DNA of 64,000 nucleotides from Luteococcus peritonei (GCF_039526385.1 NZ_BAAAIX010000019.1:1-64000), one strand, 5' to 3'; shown: positions 1-7,917, counted from the stretch's first letter. Translations and numbers: made by a program. The notes: generated from the letters alone by a model not told the origin.

Positions 1-33
1 ATCAGACGGTCACACAGGCCGCCTGACCAGCCC

Positions 34-153
34 CTAGAAATCTGTCAACCAAACTGGGGGCAGTCCCGTCGGCTTGTGGTCATAGGTGTGGTTGGCGATC
101 TCGAAACCCTGCGCCTGCTTGACGGTGGCCGGGATGTTCGTCGACAGGTGAGG
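34..153 (-). pseudogene. Remnant of a polysaccharide deacetylase (NodB-like) gene
   Basis: Read on the minus strand, the frame that continues beyond the thioredoxin stop encodes about 39 residues ending at a TAG at 34-36. It contains the stretch GFEIANHTYDH, which resembles the metal-binding H-x3-H motif (HTYDH) of the NodB polysaccharide deacetylase domain, preceded by IPATVKQ as in the helix before that motif. There is no start codon, and the sequence diverges after KPTG, so only an internal scrap of a domain of about 200 residues is left. The fragment is short, so the family assignment is an inference from one motif. Confidence 0.4.
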
Positions 154-579
154 TCAGTCCAGGTGCGGCTCGACCCAGCGCCGCAGGGCCCCCAACGACA
201 TGGCACCGGCCTGTCGGGCCACCACCTGGCCATCCCGCAGCAGTACCAGCGTCGGGATCGACTGGACGCCGAAGGAGGCCTGCGTGGCCGGCGACTCGTC
301 GACGTTGACCTTCACCAGCTTGAGACGGCCGGCGTACTGCGCGGCGAGCCTCTCCAGCACCGGCGAGTACTGCTTGCACGGGCCGCACCACGGCGCCCAC
401 AGGTCCACCAGGACCGGCAGCTTCGACGAGTCGCTGACAGCGGCGAAGTCAGCGTCGTGGGCGTCGGCGATCCAGGGCAATGGCGCGTGGCAGGTAGCGC
501 ACTGCGGCACCCCAGCAGCCACCGCGGGGACCCGGTTGCGGGTGTTGCAGGCAGGACAGGTGGTGATGTGGGCGTCCAT
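154..579 (-). CDS. Thioredoxin with N-terminal zinc ribbon (Trx2/TrxC type)
   Basis: 141-residue cytoplasmic protein disulfide reductase. The first 35 residues carry two CxxC pairs (C8/C11 and C27/C30) that should bind zinc. The thioredoxin fold follows with the active site WCGPC at about residues 64-68 and the cis-proline loop SIPTLVLL. This is the organisation of the Trx2/TrxC class, which reduces proteins under oxidative stress and takes electrons from thioredoxin reductase (family knowledge). ATG at 579 was chosen because GGAGG lies four bases before it; an open frame extends to 747 but lacks a comparable ribosome site. It lies alone among gene remnants and is the only intact gene in the first 2 kb. 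Confidence 0.9.
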   Translation of the reverse strand: MDAHITTCPACNTRNRVPAVAAGVPQCATCHAPLPWIADAHDADFAAVSDSSKLPVLVDLWAPWCGPCKQYSPVLERLAAQYAGRLKLVKVNVDESPATQASFGVQSIPTLVLLRDGQVVARQAGAMSLGALRRWVEPHLD

Positions 580-817
580 GGTTCCTCCACAGGTCAGGGG
601 TTCATCGCTTCTCCAGGGGCGGCCACACCCGTGGCAAGGCCGACACGTCCAGCGTGCCCCCGCACGGGTGGTTGGTGCAGCATTGGAGCTGGTGGATGGG
701 CGGGCGTCCACGCCGAGATGGGGGCCAGACCCCACACCGCCGGCCATCCGACGCGCCGCGGTTCAGGCCGCCGCAGGGCTCGACTGGTGCGGGGTCAAGT
801 CCCATGGGGTGCTTCCC

Positions 818-1048
818 TCAGGCTTCGGGGCGGAGGCGGATCAGGGCTTGCGCTGCTGCGAGCCAGTCCTGAGATGGTGTCGGTTCCTGCAGCCTCCGCA
901 GGGCTTGCTGAGATTCGTGGCGCTCATTGTCGCCAGCCGGGTCGAAGACCTGGTACCGCTCCAGGAGCCAGCGGCACTGGGCCTGCTGGCCCATGATCTC
1001 GTCGACCCGCTCGCCGCAACCGCGGATGCACCGCGCGTCTTCCAACAT
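818..1048 (-). CDS. Small hypothetical protein, probably cut at its 5' end by the ISL3 remnant
   Basis: About 76 residues from ATG 1048, with the frame open further upstream into transposase DNA. The protein is rich in Arg, Gln and Glu, has no membrane segment, and contains CIRGCGERVDEI and CRWLLERYQVFD, which read like amphipathic helices. I do not recognise the family. No good ribosome site precedes ATG 1048, and transposase-coding sequence begins within about 25 bases, so the original start was probably removed by the insertion. Codons such as CAA, TCT and AAT are more frequent here than in the core genes, which fits accessory DNA. Function unknown. Confidence 0.35.
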   Translation of the reverse strand: MLEDARCIRGCGERVDEIMGQQAQCRWLLERYQVFDPAGDNERHESQQALRRLQEPTPSQDWLAAAQALIRLRPEA

Positions 1049-1070
1049 GCGCCACGTCTGCAGGAGCTGC

Positions 1071-2095
1071 TTCGTGCGTTGGCGCAAACGCACGTGGACG
1101 TGCCCGGAGCCGTCGTGTCCGGTGGGGGTGTTCACCGAGCAGGACACCGGTATCGCCAAACCGCGGGCGATGCTGACCACCCGGGCCTGCCGCTGGGCGA
1201 CCGAACAGCTCCGACGCGAGCACGGCAGCATCACCGGACTGGCCCGGCAGTTGGCCACCACGTGGCGGACCGTGTGGACCAGCATCGAGCCGATCCTCGC
1301 CCGCGCCGCCCGACGAGTCCGGCTTCACCGGGGTCACCACCCTCGGGGTGGATGAGCACCTGTGGCATCACGTCAGCCCCCGCAAGCGCGGCCCCAAGGA
1401 ACTCACCGGGATGGTCGACGTGACTCGTGACCAGGACGGACGCGTCCACGCCCGGCTCGTGGATCTGGTCCCTGGACGTTCGGGGACCGTGTACAAGACG
1501 TGGCTCGACCAACGCGGCAAGACGTTCAAGGCTCGGGTCGAGGTCGCCACGTTGGATCCGTTGCGTGGCTACAAGAACGCGATCGATGACAAGCTCGCCG
1601 ACGCCACCGCCGTCCTTGACGCGTTTCATGTGGTCGCCCTGGCCGGCCGGGCGGTCGACGAGGTCCGTCGCCGGGTGCAGCAGGAGATCCACGGCCACCG
1701 CGGCCGAGCCGGCGACCGCTTGTACGGGATCCGGAGCATCCTGCGCTGCGCGGCCGAGCGGCTCACCGACAAACAACACGCCCGCCTCGCGGCGGCGATC
1801 GCCGCCGATGAACTCCACGACGCCGTCCACATCGCCTGGCAGTGCGCCCAGAAGGTGCGAGCCGCCTACGCCCACCCCGACCCAGCTCGAGGCCGCCAAC
1901 TCGCCGAGCAGATCGTCGCCATCTTCCCCACATGCCCGATCCCCGAGATCGCCCGCCTCGGTCGCACCTTCAAACAGTGGAAGGACGCCTTCCTGGCCTA
2001 CTTCGACACCGGCCGCGCCAGCAACGGCGGGACCGAGGCCGTGAACGGGCTCATCGAGCTCCACCGCCGCATCGCCAGAGGCTTCCGCAACCGAG
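1071..2095 (+). pseudogene. ISL3-family transposase, frameshifted and truncated at both ends
   Basis: The first part encodes RWRKRTWTCPEPSCP (Cys pairs of the N-terminal zinc finger), then GVFTEQD and a helix-turn-helix-like stretch (LARQLATTWRTVW). At about 1309-1312 the frame shifts by one base: the upstream frame runs into LHRGHHP, while the continuation TGVTTLGVDEHLWHHV is in the next frame. From 1348 the catalytic region is intact: GVDEH, ATLDPLRGYKNAI, DAFHVV, then GTEAVNGLIELHRRIARGFRNR. These are hallmarks of the ISL3 DDE transposase (about 400-430 residues when whole). It stops matching after GFRNRE, where NYRLRMLL would be expected. No terminal inverted repeats were found. The element cannot move by itself. 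Confidence 0.85.
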
Positions 2096-2227
2096 AGGGC
2101 GGCGCTGGCCGACCGGCTCACCTTCCTCGAGGCGGGGCGCGTCGTCCACTCCGTGGCGCGCAGCCACGAGTCCCACCAGGACCTGGAGCAGCTCTATGTC
2201 GCGCTGATGCGCAAGGAAGAGCGATGA
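2096..2227 (+). pseudogene. 3' fragment of an ABC transporter ATP-binding protein
   Basis: In the frame ending at TGA 2225-2227 the DNA encodes ALADRLTFLEAGRVV and then about 27 more residues to the stop. That is the usual sequence after the H-loop in drug or lantibiotic-type ABC ATPases (E-x-LADR-x-x-F-L-GGRVV). Walker A, signature and Walker B regions are missing, because the sequence joins directly to transposase DNA. Its stop overlaps the permease start ATG at 2224, so ATPase and permease were once a translationally coupled pair. The fragment may still be read from the transposase promoter as an out-of-frame tail but cannot form an ATPase. Confidence 0.65.
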
Positions 2228-2742
2228 TGCGCCTGGTACACATCGAGTGGCGCAAGCTGCGTAGGGAGCGGGGACTGTGGTTCGCGCTCGCCCTGCACCT
2301 GGCCTCGTGGGCGATGGTGGCCGTGGCGGCCCTGATGGGGGTCGGCTCCGGCGGGGCGTCGCGCTACTTCATCCTGCACAACCAGTCGATGCTGGTCACC
2401 GGTCTGGTGGCCTGCGTGGTCACCAGCATCGCCTTCCCCGTCGAGCTCACCAACCGCACCTGGTTCGACTGGCTCACCCAGCCCCAGTCGGCGATGCGGC
2501 TGGTGGGGGCCAAGCTGGCCGTCGTCGCCGCGATCCTGGCGGCCTTCCTGCTGCTGTCGGCGGCGTTGATGGTGGGCCTGATGCTGCTCAGCGGAGCCCG
2601 CTCCGAGCTGTGGCGGATGGTCGCGGCCTACCTGGCCCTGCCCGGTGGAGCAGCTGGGCACCTCGTGTGCACCGGCCTCGCGCTGCTGGTCACCGTCGGC
2701 TGCGCCCGGCTGCCCAGGGTGATCAACGCGCCGATGCGGTGA
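2224..2742 (+). CDS. ABC-2 type membrane permease, short, orphaned from its ATPase
   Basis: 172 residues. It starts MMRLVHIEWRKLRRERGLW, the juxtamembrane start typical of ABC-2 permeases of the multidrug/lantibiotic-immunity group. Hydrophobic segments lie at about residues 19-40, 55-72, 95-125 and 135-160. Family members usually have about 240 residues and six segments, so the C-terminal third is missing or degenerate; the last residues (ARLPRVINAPMR) do not look like a normal end. ATG 2224 overlaps the ATPase stop and follows AAGGA. With its ATPase destroyed the protein is probably non-functional; an ATPase supplied from elsewhere would be the alternative. Confidence 0.6.
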   Translation: MMRLVHIEWRKLRRERGLWFALALHLASWAMVAVAALMGVGSGGASRYFILHNQSMLVTGLVACVVTSIAFPVELTNRTWFDWLTQPQSAMRLVGAKLAVVAAILAAFLLLSAALMVGLMLLSGARSELWRMVAAYLALPGGAAGHLVCTGLALLVTVGCARLPRVINAPMR

Positions 2743-2746
2743 GCGC

Positions 2747-3487
2747 TCACTGCCCGCGCAGCGTGATCCCGTGACGGGTCGCCAGCTCCTCCACCAGGGA
2801 GTCGGCGGCCCGTTCACCGTCCGCCTCCAGTCCTGCCAGCTCCATGCCGGTGCGACGCAGCGCCGCGAGGGCCTCGTCGTCGCGACGCGCCAACGCCTCG
2901 CGCTGCAGCTGGTGCAGCCGGGCCCGGACGTCGAGGTGGCGCTGGGTCCAGTCGGGCAGCGTGATCCGGTAGCGCACCACGCCCTGCTCGTGGCCCTCGA
3001 CCAGGTCGCTGTGGGGCCACGGTTCGCTGCCCTCCAACCGCATCCCGAGCCGCTCCATCACCCGTCGTGACCCGGTGTTCACCGTCATGGTGAGGGCCTG
3101 CACCGAGCTGACGCCCAGCTCGGGGAAGGCATGGTCCAGCAGGGCCCGGGAGCCCTCGGTGGCCAGCCCCTGGCCCCAGCTCTCCGGCAGCAGCCGGTAG
3201 CCCAGCTCGGGGTTGAAGATGTCGGCGCCGCCATCATCGGCGAGTCCTGGCTTCAGGTGGAACCAGCCCACGAAGGCCTCGTCGGCGAAGGCACTGAAGA
3301 AGCCGTAGTCGTGGTGCAGTGCCGCGGCCGCCACCATCCGGCGCAGGCTCGCCGCCGTCTCCTGCCGGCTCGGCGCCCTGCTGGCCAGGTGGCGCATCAC
3401 GCCGGGGGCGTGGTTCAGCCGGTCCCAGTGGTCCACGTCGTCGAGGACGGCGGGGCGCAGCAGGAGCCGAGGGGTGCGCAGGATCAC
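2747..3487 (-). CDS. GNAT-family N-acetyltransferase (RimJ/RimL-like)
   Basis: 246 residues from GTG 3487. It begins ILRTPRLLLRP, the first strand of RimJ/RimL-type acetyltransferases, and continues with LGYRLLPESWGQGLATEGSRALLDHAF, the acetyl-CoA pyrophosphate-binding loop, and NTGSRRVMERLGMRLEG, the C-terminal strand-helix. The last 60 residues form an extra charged helical tail (LHQLQREALARRDDEALAALRRTG) outside the GNAT fold. The enzyme should transfer acetyl from acetyl-CoA to an amine, protein or small molecule; the substrate cannot be read. GTG 3487 was preferred over an upstream in-frame start at 3544 because the conserved domain begins there. It diverges from the nucleoside hydrolase fusion with only 25 bp between starts. 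Confidence 0.8.
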   Translation of the reverse strand: MILRTPRLLLRPAVLDDVDHWDRLNHAPGVMRHLASRAPSRQETAASLRRMVAAAALHHDYGFFSAFADEAFVGWFHLKPGLADDGGADIFNPELGYRLLPESWGQGLATEGSRALLDHAFPELGVSSVQALTMTVNTGSRRVMERLGMRLEGSEPWPHSDLVEGHEQGVVRYRITLPDWTQRHLDVRARLHQLQREALARRDDEALAALRRTGMELAGLEADGERAADSLVEELATRHGITLRGQ

Positions 3488-3512
3488 CAACCCATCATGG
3501 CAGGCTGTCCGG

Positions 3513-5189
3513 GTGAGGATCCTGGCCGACGTGGACACCGGCATCGACGATGCCTGCGCCCTGCTCTACCTGTGCGGACGTCCCGAGGTGGAGCTGGTGG
3601 GCGTCACCACCTCGGCGGGCAACACCAGCGCCCGGCAGGCGGCGCTCAACACCCTTGCCGTGCTGGAGGTCGCCGAACGCGGCGAGGTGGAGGTGGCGGT
3701 GGGGGAGGCGGTGCCCCTGGTGCGCCCCCTGGTCACCACCCCGGAGACCCATGGCCCCGACGGGCTGGGGTACACCGAGCTGCCCGACCTCACGGCCCGG
3801 CTGTCCGAGCGGCCGTGGCTGGAGCTGTGGCGCAAGGCGCTCAGCCGCCACCCCGGGGAGGTGACGCTCCTGGTCACCGGCCCGTTGACCAACCTGGCCG
3901 TGGCCCTGCGTGAGATCCCCGAGCTGCCGCAGCTGGTGAACCGGATCGTGGTGATGGGCGGCTGCTTCTGGCATCTGGGCAACACCACGCCCACCGCGGA
4001 GTGGAACACCTGGGTGGATCCGGACGCGGCCCGCGAGGTCTACGCCGCCTTCGAGGGCCTGCCGACCGACCGACTGCCCATCGTCTGCGCCACCCAGGTC
4101 ACCGAGACCATCGAGTACACCCCGCCGGCGCTCGACGCCCTGCTGCAGCGCGCCGGGCTGCCGCCGGTGGGCCTGTCGGCAGACCTGCCCCGCAGCGCGG
4201 GCCCCCGCGCCAGCACCGGCAGCGCCGTGCACGACCTGCTGGTGGATGCCCTGCGCTTCTACTTCGAATTCCACCAGGACCACGACCAGGGCTATGTGGC
4301 CCATCTGCACGACCTGTTCGCCGCCCAGGTGGCCGCCGGGCGTGCCCTCAGCCCCACCAGGGCCACCGTCGTCGACGTGGAGGCCGCCTCCGACCTGCTG
4401 CGTGGCACCACGGTCTGCGACGACCGCGGCATCTGGGGGCGCCAACCGAATGCGCGTCTGGTGGTGGACTCCCGGCCCGAGGAGGTCTTCGCCGACTTCG
4501 CGGACTCGCTGGCCCGGCTCGCGGGCCGCGGCACCCTGGAGCAGGACGGCCCGGCCGAGGACGTCGGCTCTGTCACGGTGCGGCGAGCAGGTCTGGCCGA
4601 CATCCCGCAGATCCGCACCGTGCTCGCCCACGGCCTGGCCGAGGACCCGATGATGCTCTGGCTCTTCGGCGAGGAGGAGGATCCGCGACGACGGCTGAGC
4701 CGGATCGCCGCCTACTTCTCCGTGCAGGTGGAGCGACGAGTGACCGCCGGCCTGGTTGACGTGGCCACCGTGGATGACGAGGTGGTGGGCGCAGCGTTGT
4801 GGGGCGAGCGCCGGCTGGAGCCCTCGGATCTGCTGCCCCGTCCGGGATCTCTCGCGCTGATGCTGCTCGGTGAGGACTGGGGCGCCGCCACCAGCGAGGC
4901 GATGACCGCCGCACGCGACGCCGCCCCCGCGCCATCGGGGCCCTACCTGGCGGTCCTGGCCGTGCTGCCGCAGCTGCAGGGCCACCGGATCGGGCAGCGC
5001 CTGGTGGAGGCGAGCCACCGTCGTTTCGGGGAGTCCACCTGGCTGGAGTCCACCAACCCGCGCAACCACGGCTTCTACCAGCGACTCGGCTACCGCCGGG
5101 TGCACCAGGTGCAGGTGGCGCTGGATGGCCCGCTGCTGACTTGCTTCGTCAGATCCGGCCAGGCCGGTAGCCCGGCTCCACACGCTTGA
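3513..5189 (+). CDS. Fusion of a nucleoside hydrolase and a GNAT acetyltransferase
   Basis: 558 residues. The N-terminal half (about 1-345) is an inosine-uridine-preferring nucleoside hydrolase: ILADVDTGIDDA gives the calcium-binding aspartates D6, D8, D12 and D13, followed by VTGPLTNLAVAL, VVMGGCFW and EWNTWVDPDAA. Such enzymes split ribonucleosides into base and ribose. From about residue 353 (SVTVRRAGLADIPQI) a complete GNAT domain follows, with LAVLPQLQGHRIGQRLVE as the acetyl-CoA loop and NPRNHGFYQRLGY near the end. There is no stop, start or frame change between the domains. GTG 3513 places the Asp motif at the usual distance from the N-terminus. The last 41 bp overlap the convergent YhhQ gene. 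Acceptor of the GNAT domain is unknown. Confidence 0.85.
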   Translation: MRILADVDTGIDDACALLYLCGRPEVELVGVTTSAGNTSARQAALNTLAVLEVAERGEVEVAVGEAVPLVRPLVTTPETHGPDGLGYTELPDLTARLSERPWLELWRKALSRHPGEVTLLVTGPLTNLAVALREIPELPQLVNRIVVMGGCFWHLGNTTPTAEWNTWVDPDAAREVYAAFEGLPTDRLPIVCATQVTETIEYTPPALDALLQRAGLPPVGLSADLPRSAGPRASTGSAVHDLLVDALRFYFEFHQDHDQGYVAHLHDLFAAQVAAGRALSPTRATVVDVEAASDLLRGTTVCDDRGIWGRQPNARLVVDSRPEEVFADFADSLARLAGRGTLEQDGPAEDVGSVTVRRAGLADIPQIRTVLAHGLAEDPMMLWLFGEEEDPRRRLSRIAAYFSVQVERRVTAGLVDVATVDDEVVGAALWGERRLEPSDLLPRPGSLALMLLGEDWGAATSEAMTAARDAAPAPSGPYLAVLAVLPQLQGHRIGQRLVEASHRRFGESTWLESTNPRNHGFYQRLGYRRVHQVQVALDGPLLTCFVRSGQAGSPAPHA

Positions 5190-5874
5190 GGTGGCGGATC
5201 ACCAGCAGGGTGACGGGCACCACGCAGATCTCCACCAGGCACTTGTAGAGGTAACCGGTGACCGTGTAGTTGGTCAGTTCCGCCAGGCTGATGGTGCCGG
5301 CGAAGGCGATGGTGCAGAAGAGCAGGGTGTCCACCAGCTCGCCCACCAGCGTCGAGGTGACCAGGCGCATCGCCACGCCCTGCTCCGGCACGCCGCGCGC
5401 CGCCATCCGGCGCTTGATCCGCACCAGCACCAGCGAGTTCAGCATCTGGCCCGCCAGGAAGCCCACCAGCCCAGCGATCGTGATCCGCCCCACCGGGGCC
5501 AGCACCTGGTCCCAGGTCTCGAAGCCCTCCACCGGGGTGGTGAGCGAGACGACGAAGTAGGTCAGGGCGGCCAGGAAGGTCATGCCGAAGCCGGTCCAGA
5601 TGGCCCGTCGAGCACGCTGCCAGCCGTAGACCTCGGTCATGATGTCGCCCACCACATAGCTGAGCGGGAAGAGGAAGGCGCCGCCGTCGAAGATCAGCGG
5701 CCCGCCGCCGTAGAAGACCCGGCTGAACCAGGGCACCACCGGCCCCTCGAAGAGCTTGGTGGCCGTGACACCGGAGATCAGCAACAGGCCCACGAAGACG
5801 GCCATCACGACGTCGTACCAGCCGCGGGGGGCGTCCTGCTCGGGTGGTTGGCTCACGACCGACAATGAAAGCAC
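5149..5874 (-). CDS. YhhQ/VUT-family queuosine precursor transporter
   Basis: 241-residue inner-membrane protein with about six hydrophobic segments. VFVGLLLISGVTATKLF, DGGAFLFPLSYVVGDIMTEVYG and LVGELVDTLLFCTIAF are the signature stretches of the DUF165/YhhQ family. Characterised members import queuosine precursors (preQ0/preQ1) for tRNA modification, which is the likely role; queuosine genes are not in this window. The start may be GTG 5874 or GTG 5856; neither has a strong ribosome site. A TAGACT -10 box reads on the minus strand at about 5918-5923. The 3' end overlaps the end of the convergent nucleoside hydrolase fusion. Confidence 0.85.
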   Translation of the reverse strand: MLSLSVVSQPPEQDAPRGWYDVVMAVFVGLLLISGVTATKLFEGPVVPWFSRVFYGGGPLIFDGGAFLFPLSYVVGDIMTEVYGWQRARRAIWTGFGMTFLAALTYFVVSLTTPVEGFETWDQVLAPVGRITIAGLVGFLAGQMLNSLVLVRIKRRMAARGVPEQGVAMRLVTSTLVGELVDTLLFCTIAFAGTISLAELTNYTVTGYLYKCLVEICVVPVTLLVIRHLKRVEPGYRPGRI

Positions 5875-6018
5875 GAATCACCCGGGCCGATGCCCACGAC
5901 CGCGCCGATGGCGACAGTCTAACCCGCCTGGCAAGACTGTGGGCAAGCTCACGAAAGTGGCTCCAACTAGGGGTTTGAAGTGCTGGAAAGGCGTCGCGAA
6001 GGGTGCCAGAATCCAGTC

Positions 6019-6462
6019 ATGGACGAGACAGTGGAACTCCCCGACGAGTCGGAGCAGCTGGACCAGCTGCAGAGTGGCGACACCCTGGTGGACCGCGGTG
6101 TCGACGATGTCCTCGACGAGGGCTACACGGCCCCGGAGAACTGGTCCCCGGCCCAGGGCTTCGGCAACACGGCCGCCGAGATGACGCAGGGCGAGACCCT
6201 GGAGCAGCGCATGAGCCAGGAGCAGCCCGAGCCGGATCCCGCCCAGCCGGTGGAGAAGTGGAATCCCACCAAGGAGCCCCGTGAGGTGGGCTCGCGGCGA
6301 GCCGGCCGGCTGGTGGACGTCACCCATGGCGGCGTCTACGGCGACCACGAGGGCGAGGCCGTGGCCGAGGAGGTCGGCATCGACGGAGCCGCCGCGTGTG
6401 CGGAGGAGGCCGCGGTGCACGTGATCGACCCCTCCGAGGACATCGACGAGGACGACGAGTGA
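6019..6462 (+). CDS. DUF5709-type acidic actinobacterial protein
   Basis: 147 residues, very acidic and without membrane segments. The sequence DTLVDRGVDDVLDEGYTAPENW, then WNPTKEPREVGSRRAGRLVD and a C-terminal block rich in Ala and Glu, is the pattern of the actinobacterial DUF5709 family, whose function is unknown. ATG 6019 is six bases after a CAGAAT -10 box (6007-6012), so the mRNA is probably leaderless. The stop overlaps the GTG of proline iminopeptidase (GTGA at 6459-6462), so the two are cotranscribed. Confidence 0.75.
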   Translation: MDETVELPDESEQLDQLQSGDTLVDRGVDDVLDEGYTAPENWSPAQGFGNTAAEMTQGETLEQRMSQEQPEPDPAQPVEKWNPTKEPREVGSRRAGRLVDVTHGGVYGDHEGEAVAEEVGIDGAAACAEEAAVHVIDPSEDIDEDDE

Positions 6463-7502
6463 GCCAGTCCACCGACGGCCAGGTCTTCCGCAAGAGCACC
6501 GACGTGGTCGACGGCGCCGCCATCACGCCCCGCCGCACCCTCTACCCGCCGGTGGAGCCCTACCGCAGCTTCATGCTCGACGTGGGCGAGGGCAACCGGC
6601 TCCACGTCGAGGAGTGCGGCAACCCGCAGGGCAAGCCCGCCGTCTTCCTGCACGGCGGACCCGGCGGGGGAGGCGGGATCGACCGGCGTCGCTTCTTCGA
6701 CCCCGAGCGCTACCGAATCATCGTCTTCGACCAGCGCAACTGCGGCGCGTCCACGCCCAGTGCTGCCGACGGGGCGGACCTGTCCGCCAACACCACCTGG
6801 CACCTGGTGGACGACATCGAGCGGCTGCGCGAGCACCTGGGGATCGAGCGCTGGCTGGTCTTCGGCGGCTCCTGGGGCAGCACGCTGGCGCTGGCCTATG
6901 CCGAGAGCCACCCCGGGCGGGTCACCGAACTGGTGCTGCGCGGCATCTTCACGCTGCGCCGCAGTGAGCTGGACTGGTACTACAACGAGGGGGCCAGCCA
7001 CATCGCGCCGCAGTGGTGGGAGAGCTACCTGGAGCCCTTGCGGGAGGCGGGTGTCGACCCGTCGGCCGACAAGATCGCCGCCTACCACGACCTGCTCTTC
7101 GGCGACGACCCGGAGCTGGCGCAACGCGCGGGCAATGCCTGGACCCACTGGGAGGCCGCCACCAGCAACCTGCTCTTCGACGAGCCCGCGCTGCACGACA
7201 CCCCCGAGCACGCCCTCACCTTCGCCAGGATCGAGAACCACTACTTCGTGAACGCCGGCTTCCTGCGTGAGGGCCAGCTGATCGACGAGGTGGACCGGGT
7301 CCGCCACATCCCCTGCGTCATGGTCCAGGGCCGCTACGACCTGCCCTGCCCGGCGCGCACCGCGTGGGACCTCTCCCAGGCCTGGCCGGAGGCCGAGCTG
7401 CGGGTGGTGCTGGCGGGCCATTCCGCCTTCGAGCCCAACATCACCGCCGAACTGGTGGAGGCCACCGACCGCTTCGCGCGGGACTGGCAGCCCAACGCCT
7501 GA
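6459..7502 (+). CDS. pip: Proline iminopeptidase (alpha/beta hydrolase, S33)
   Basis: 347-residue cytoplasmic aminopeptidase that removes N-terminal proline from peptides. The sequence shows the oxyanion-hole motif HGGPGG at residues 65-70, FDQRNCGAS, the nucleophile elbow GGSWGS with Ser138, the catalytic Asp in VQGRYDLPCP and the His in LAGHSAF. Length and motifs match the bacterial proline iminopeptidase family well. GTG 6459 overlaps the stop of the DUF5709 gene by four bases, so translation is coupled. Together with PutA further on it could feed proline from peptides into catabolism, but that link is an inference from gene content only. Confidence 0.9.
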   Translation: MSQSTDGQVFRKSTDVVDGAAITPRRTLYPPVEPYRSFMLDVGEGNRLHVEECGNPQGKPAVFLHGGPGGGGGIDRRRFFDPERYRIIVFDQRNCGASTPSAADGADLSANTTWHLVDDIERLREHLGIERWLVFGGSWGSTLALAYAESHPGRVTELVLRGIFTLRRSELDWYYNEGASHIAPQWWESYLEPLREAGVDPSADKIAAYHDLLFGDDPELAQRAGNAWTHWEAATSNLLFDEPALHDTPEHALTFARIENHYFVNAGFLREGQLIDEVDRVRHIPCVMVQGRYDLPCPARTAWDLSQAWPEAELRVVLAGHSAFEPNITAELVEATDRFARDWQPNA

Positions 7503-7508
7503 GGTGGT

Positions 7509-7817
7509 TCAGCGAGGGCGGCCGTCGAGCACGTCCTCGCTGTACTGCAGCGCCGCGGCGACCAGCCGGGCCAGGGCCTCGTCGGGCTGCGAGTAGAGGC
7601 TGGAGGCGCCGCGACGTCGCACCTGTACCAGCCCGGCCGTCCGCAGCCGAGCCAGGTGCTGCGAGACAGCCGGCACCGGGCGGTCCAGTCGCCGGGCCAG
7701 CTCGCCGACGCCCAGCTCCTGGTCCTGCAGCAGCACCAGCAGGGCGAGCCGGGTGGGCTCACCCAGCAGGTGGAGCAGCTGCGCGGCATGGTCCAGCTCC
7801 GGTCCGGTGGTGCCCAT
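7509..7817 (-). CDS. ArsR/SmtB-family transcriptional regulator
   Basis: 102 residues with a winged helix: LLHLLGEPTRLALLVLLQDQELGVGELARRLDRPVPAVSQHLARLRTAGLVQVRRRGASSLYS. That is the ArsR/SmtB fold with recognition helix PAVSQHLARLRTAGLV. There is no ELCVCDL-type cysteine motif, so the arsenite/cadmium alpha3 sensor is absent; the C-terminal helix has no His cluster either. The effector cannot be predicted. ATG 7817 has GGAGGA eight bases upstream, better than GTG 7847. It diverges from the P-loop/ABC/two-component operon and is the obvious candidate for its local repressor. Its 3' end lies six bases from that of proline iminopeptidase. Confidence 0.88.
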   Translation of the reverse strand: MGTTGPELDHAAQLLHLLGEPTRLALLVLLQDQELGVGELARRLDRPVPAVSQHLARLRTAGLVQVRRRGASSLYSQPDEALARLVAAALQYSEDVLDGRPR

Positions 7818-7840
7818 CCCTCTCCTCCCGAGCGTGCGTC

Positions 7841-7917
7841 CGGGCACGGTAGGTGCCCGGAAGATGAAGACCTCCTCATCCTCGCCTCATCGCGGGGTCA
7901 TCGGGGCTGCCTAGCGT
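7841..7917 (+). promoter_or_regulatory. Control region between arsR and the P-loop/ABC operon
   Basis: Three elements can be seen. A perfect 7-bp stem (CGGGCAC/GTGCCCG, 5-nt loop) lies at 7841-7859 in the arsR leader. At 7863-7880 GATGA and TCATC flank eight bases, and TCATC recurs at 7887-7891; this is a candidate ArsR operator. A -10 box TAGCGT lies at 7912-7917 and predicts a start near 7924, about 38 nt before the ATG at 7962, which has GAGGAG at 7948-7953. Confidence 0.45.

Noticed and set aside
580..817. Minus-strand frame ending at 602 upstream of thioredoxin (CCTNHPCGGTLD)
   Set aside because: Protein-like cysteines are visible, but there is no start signal, no family I can name and only a short conserved-looking stretch.
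2224..2742. Lantibiotic biosynthesis or immunity cluster
   Set aside because: Only a permease and an ATPase tail remain; no precursor peptide or modification enzyme is nearby.
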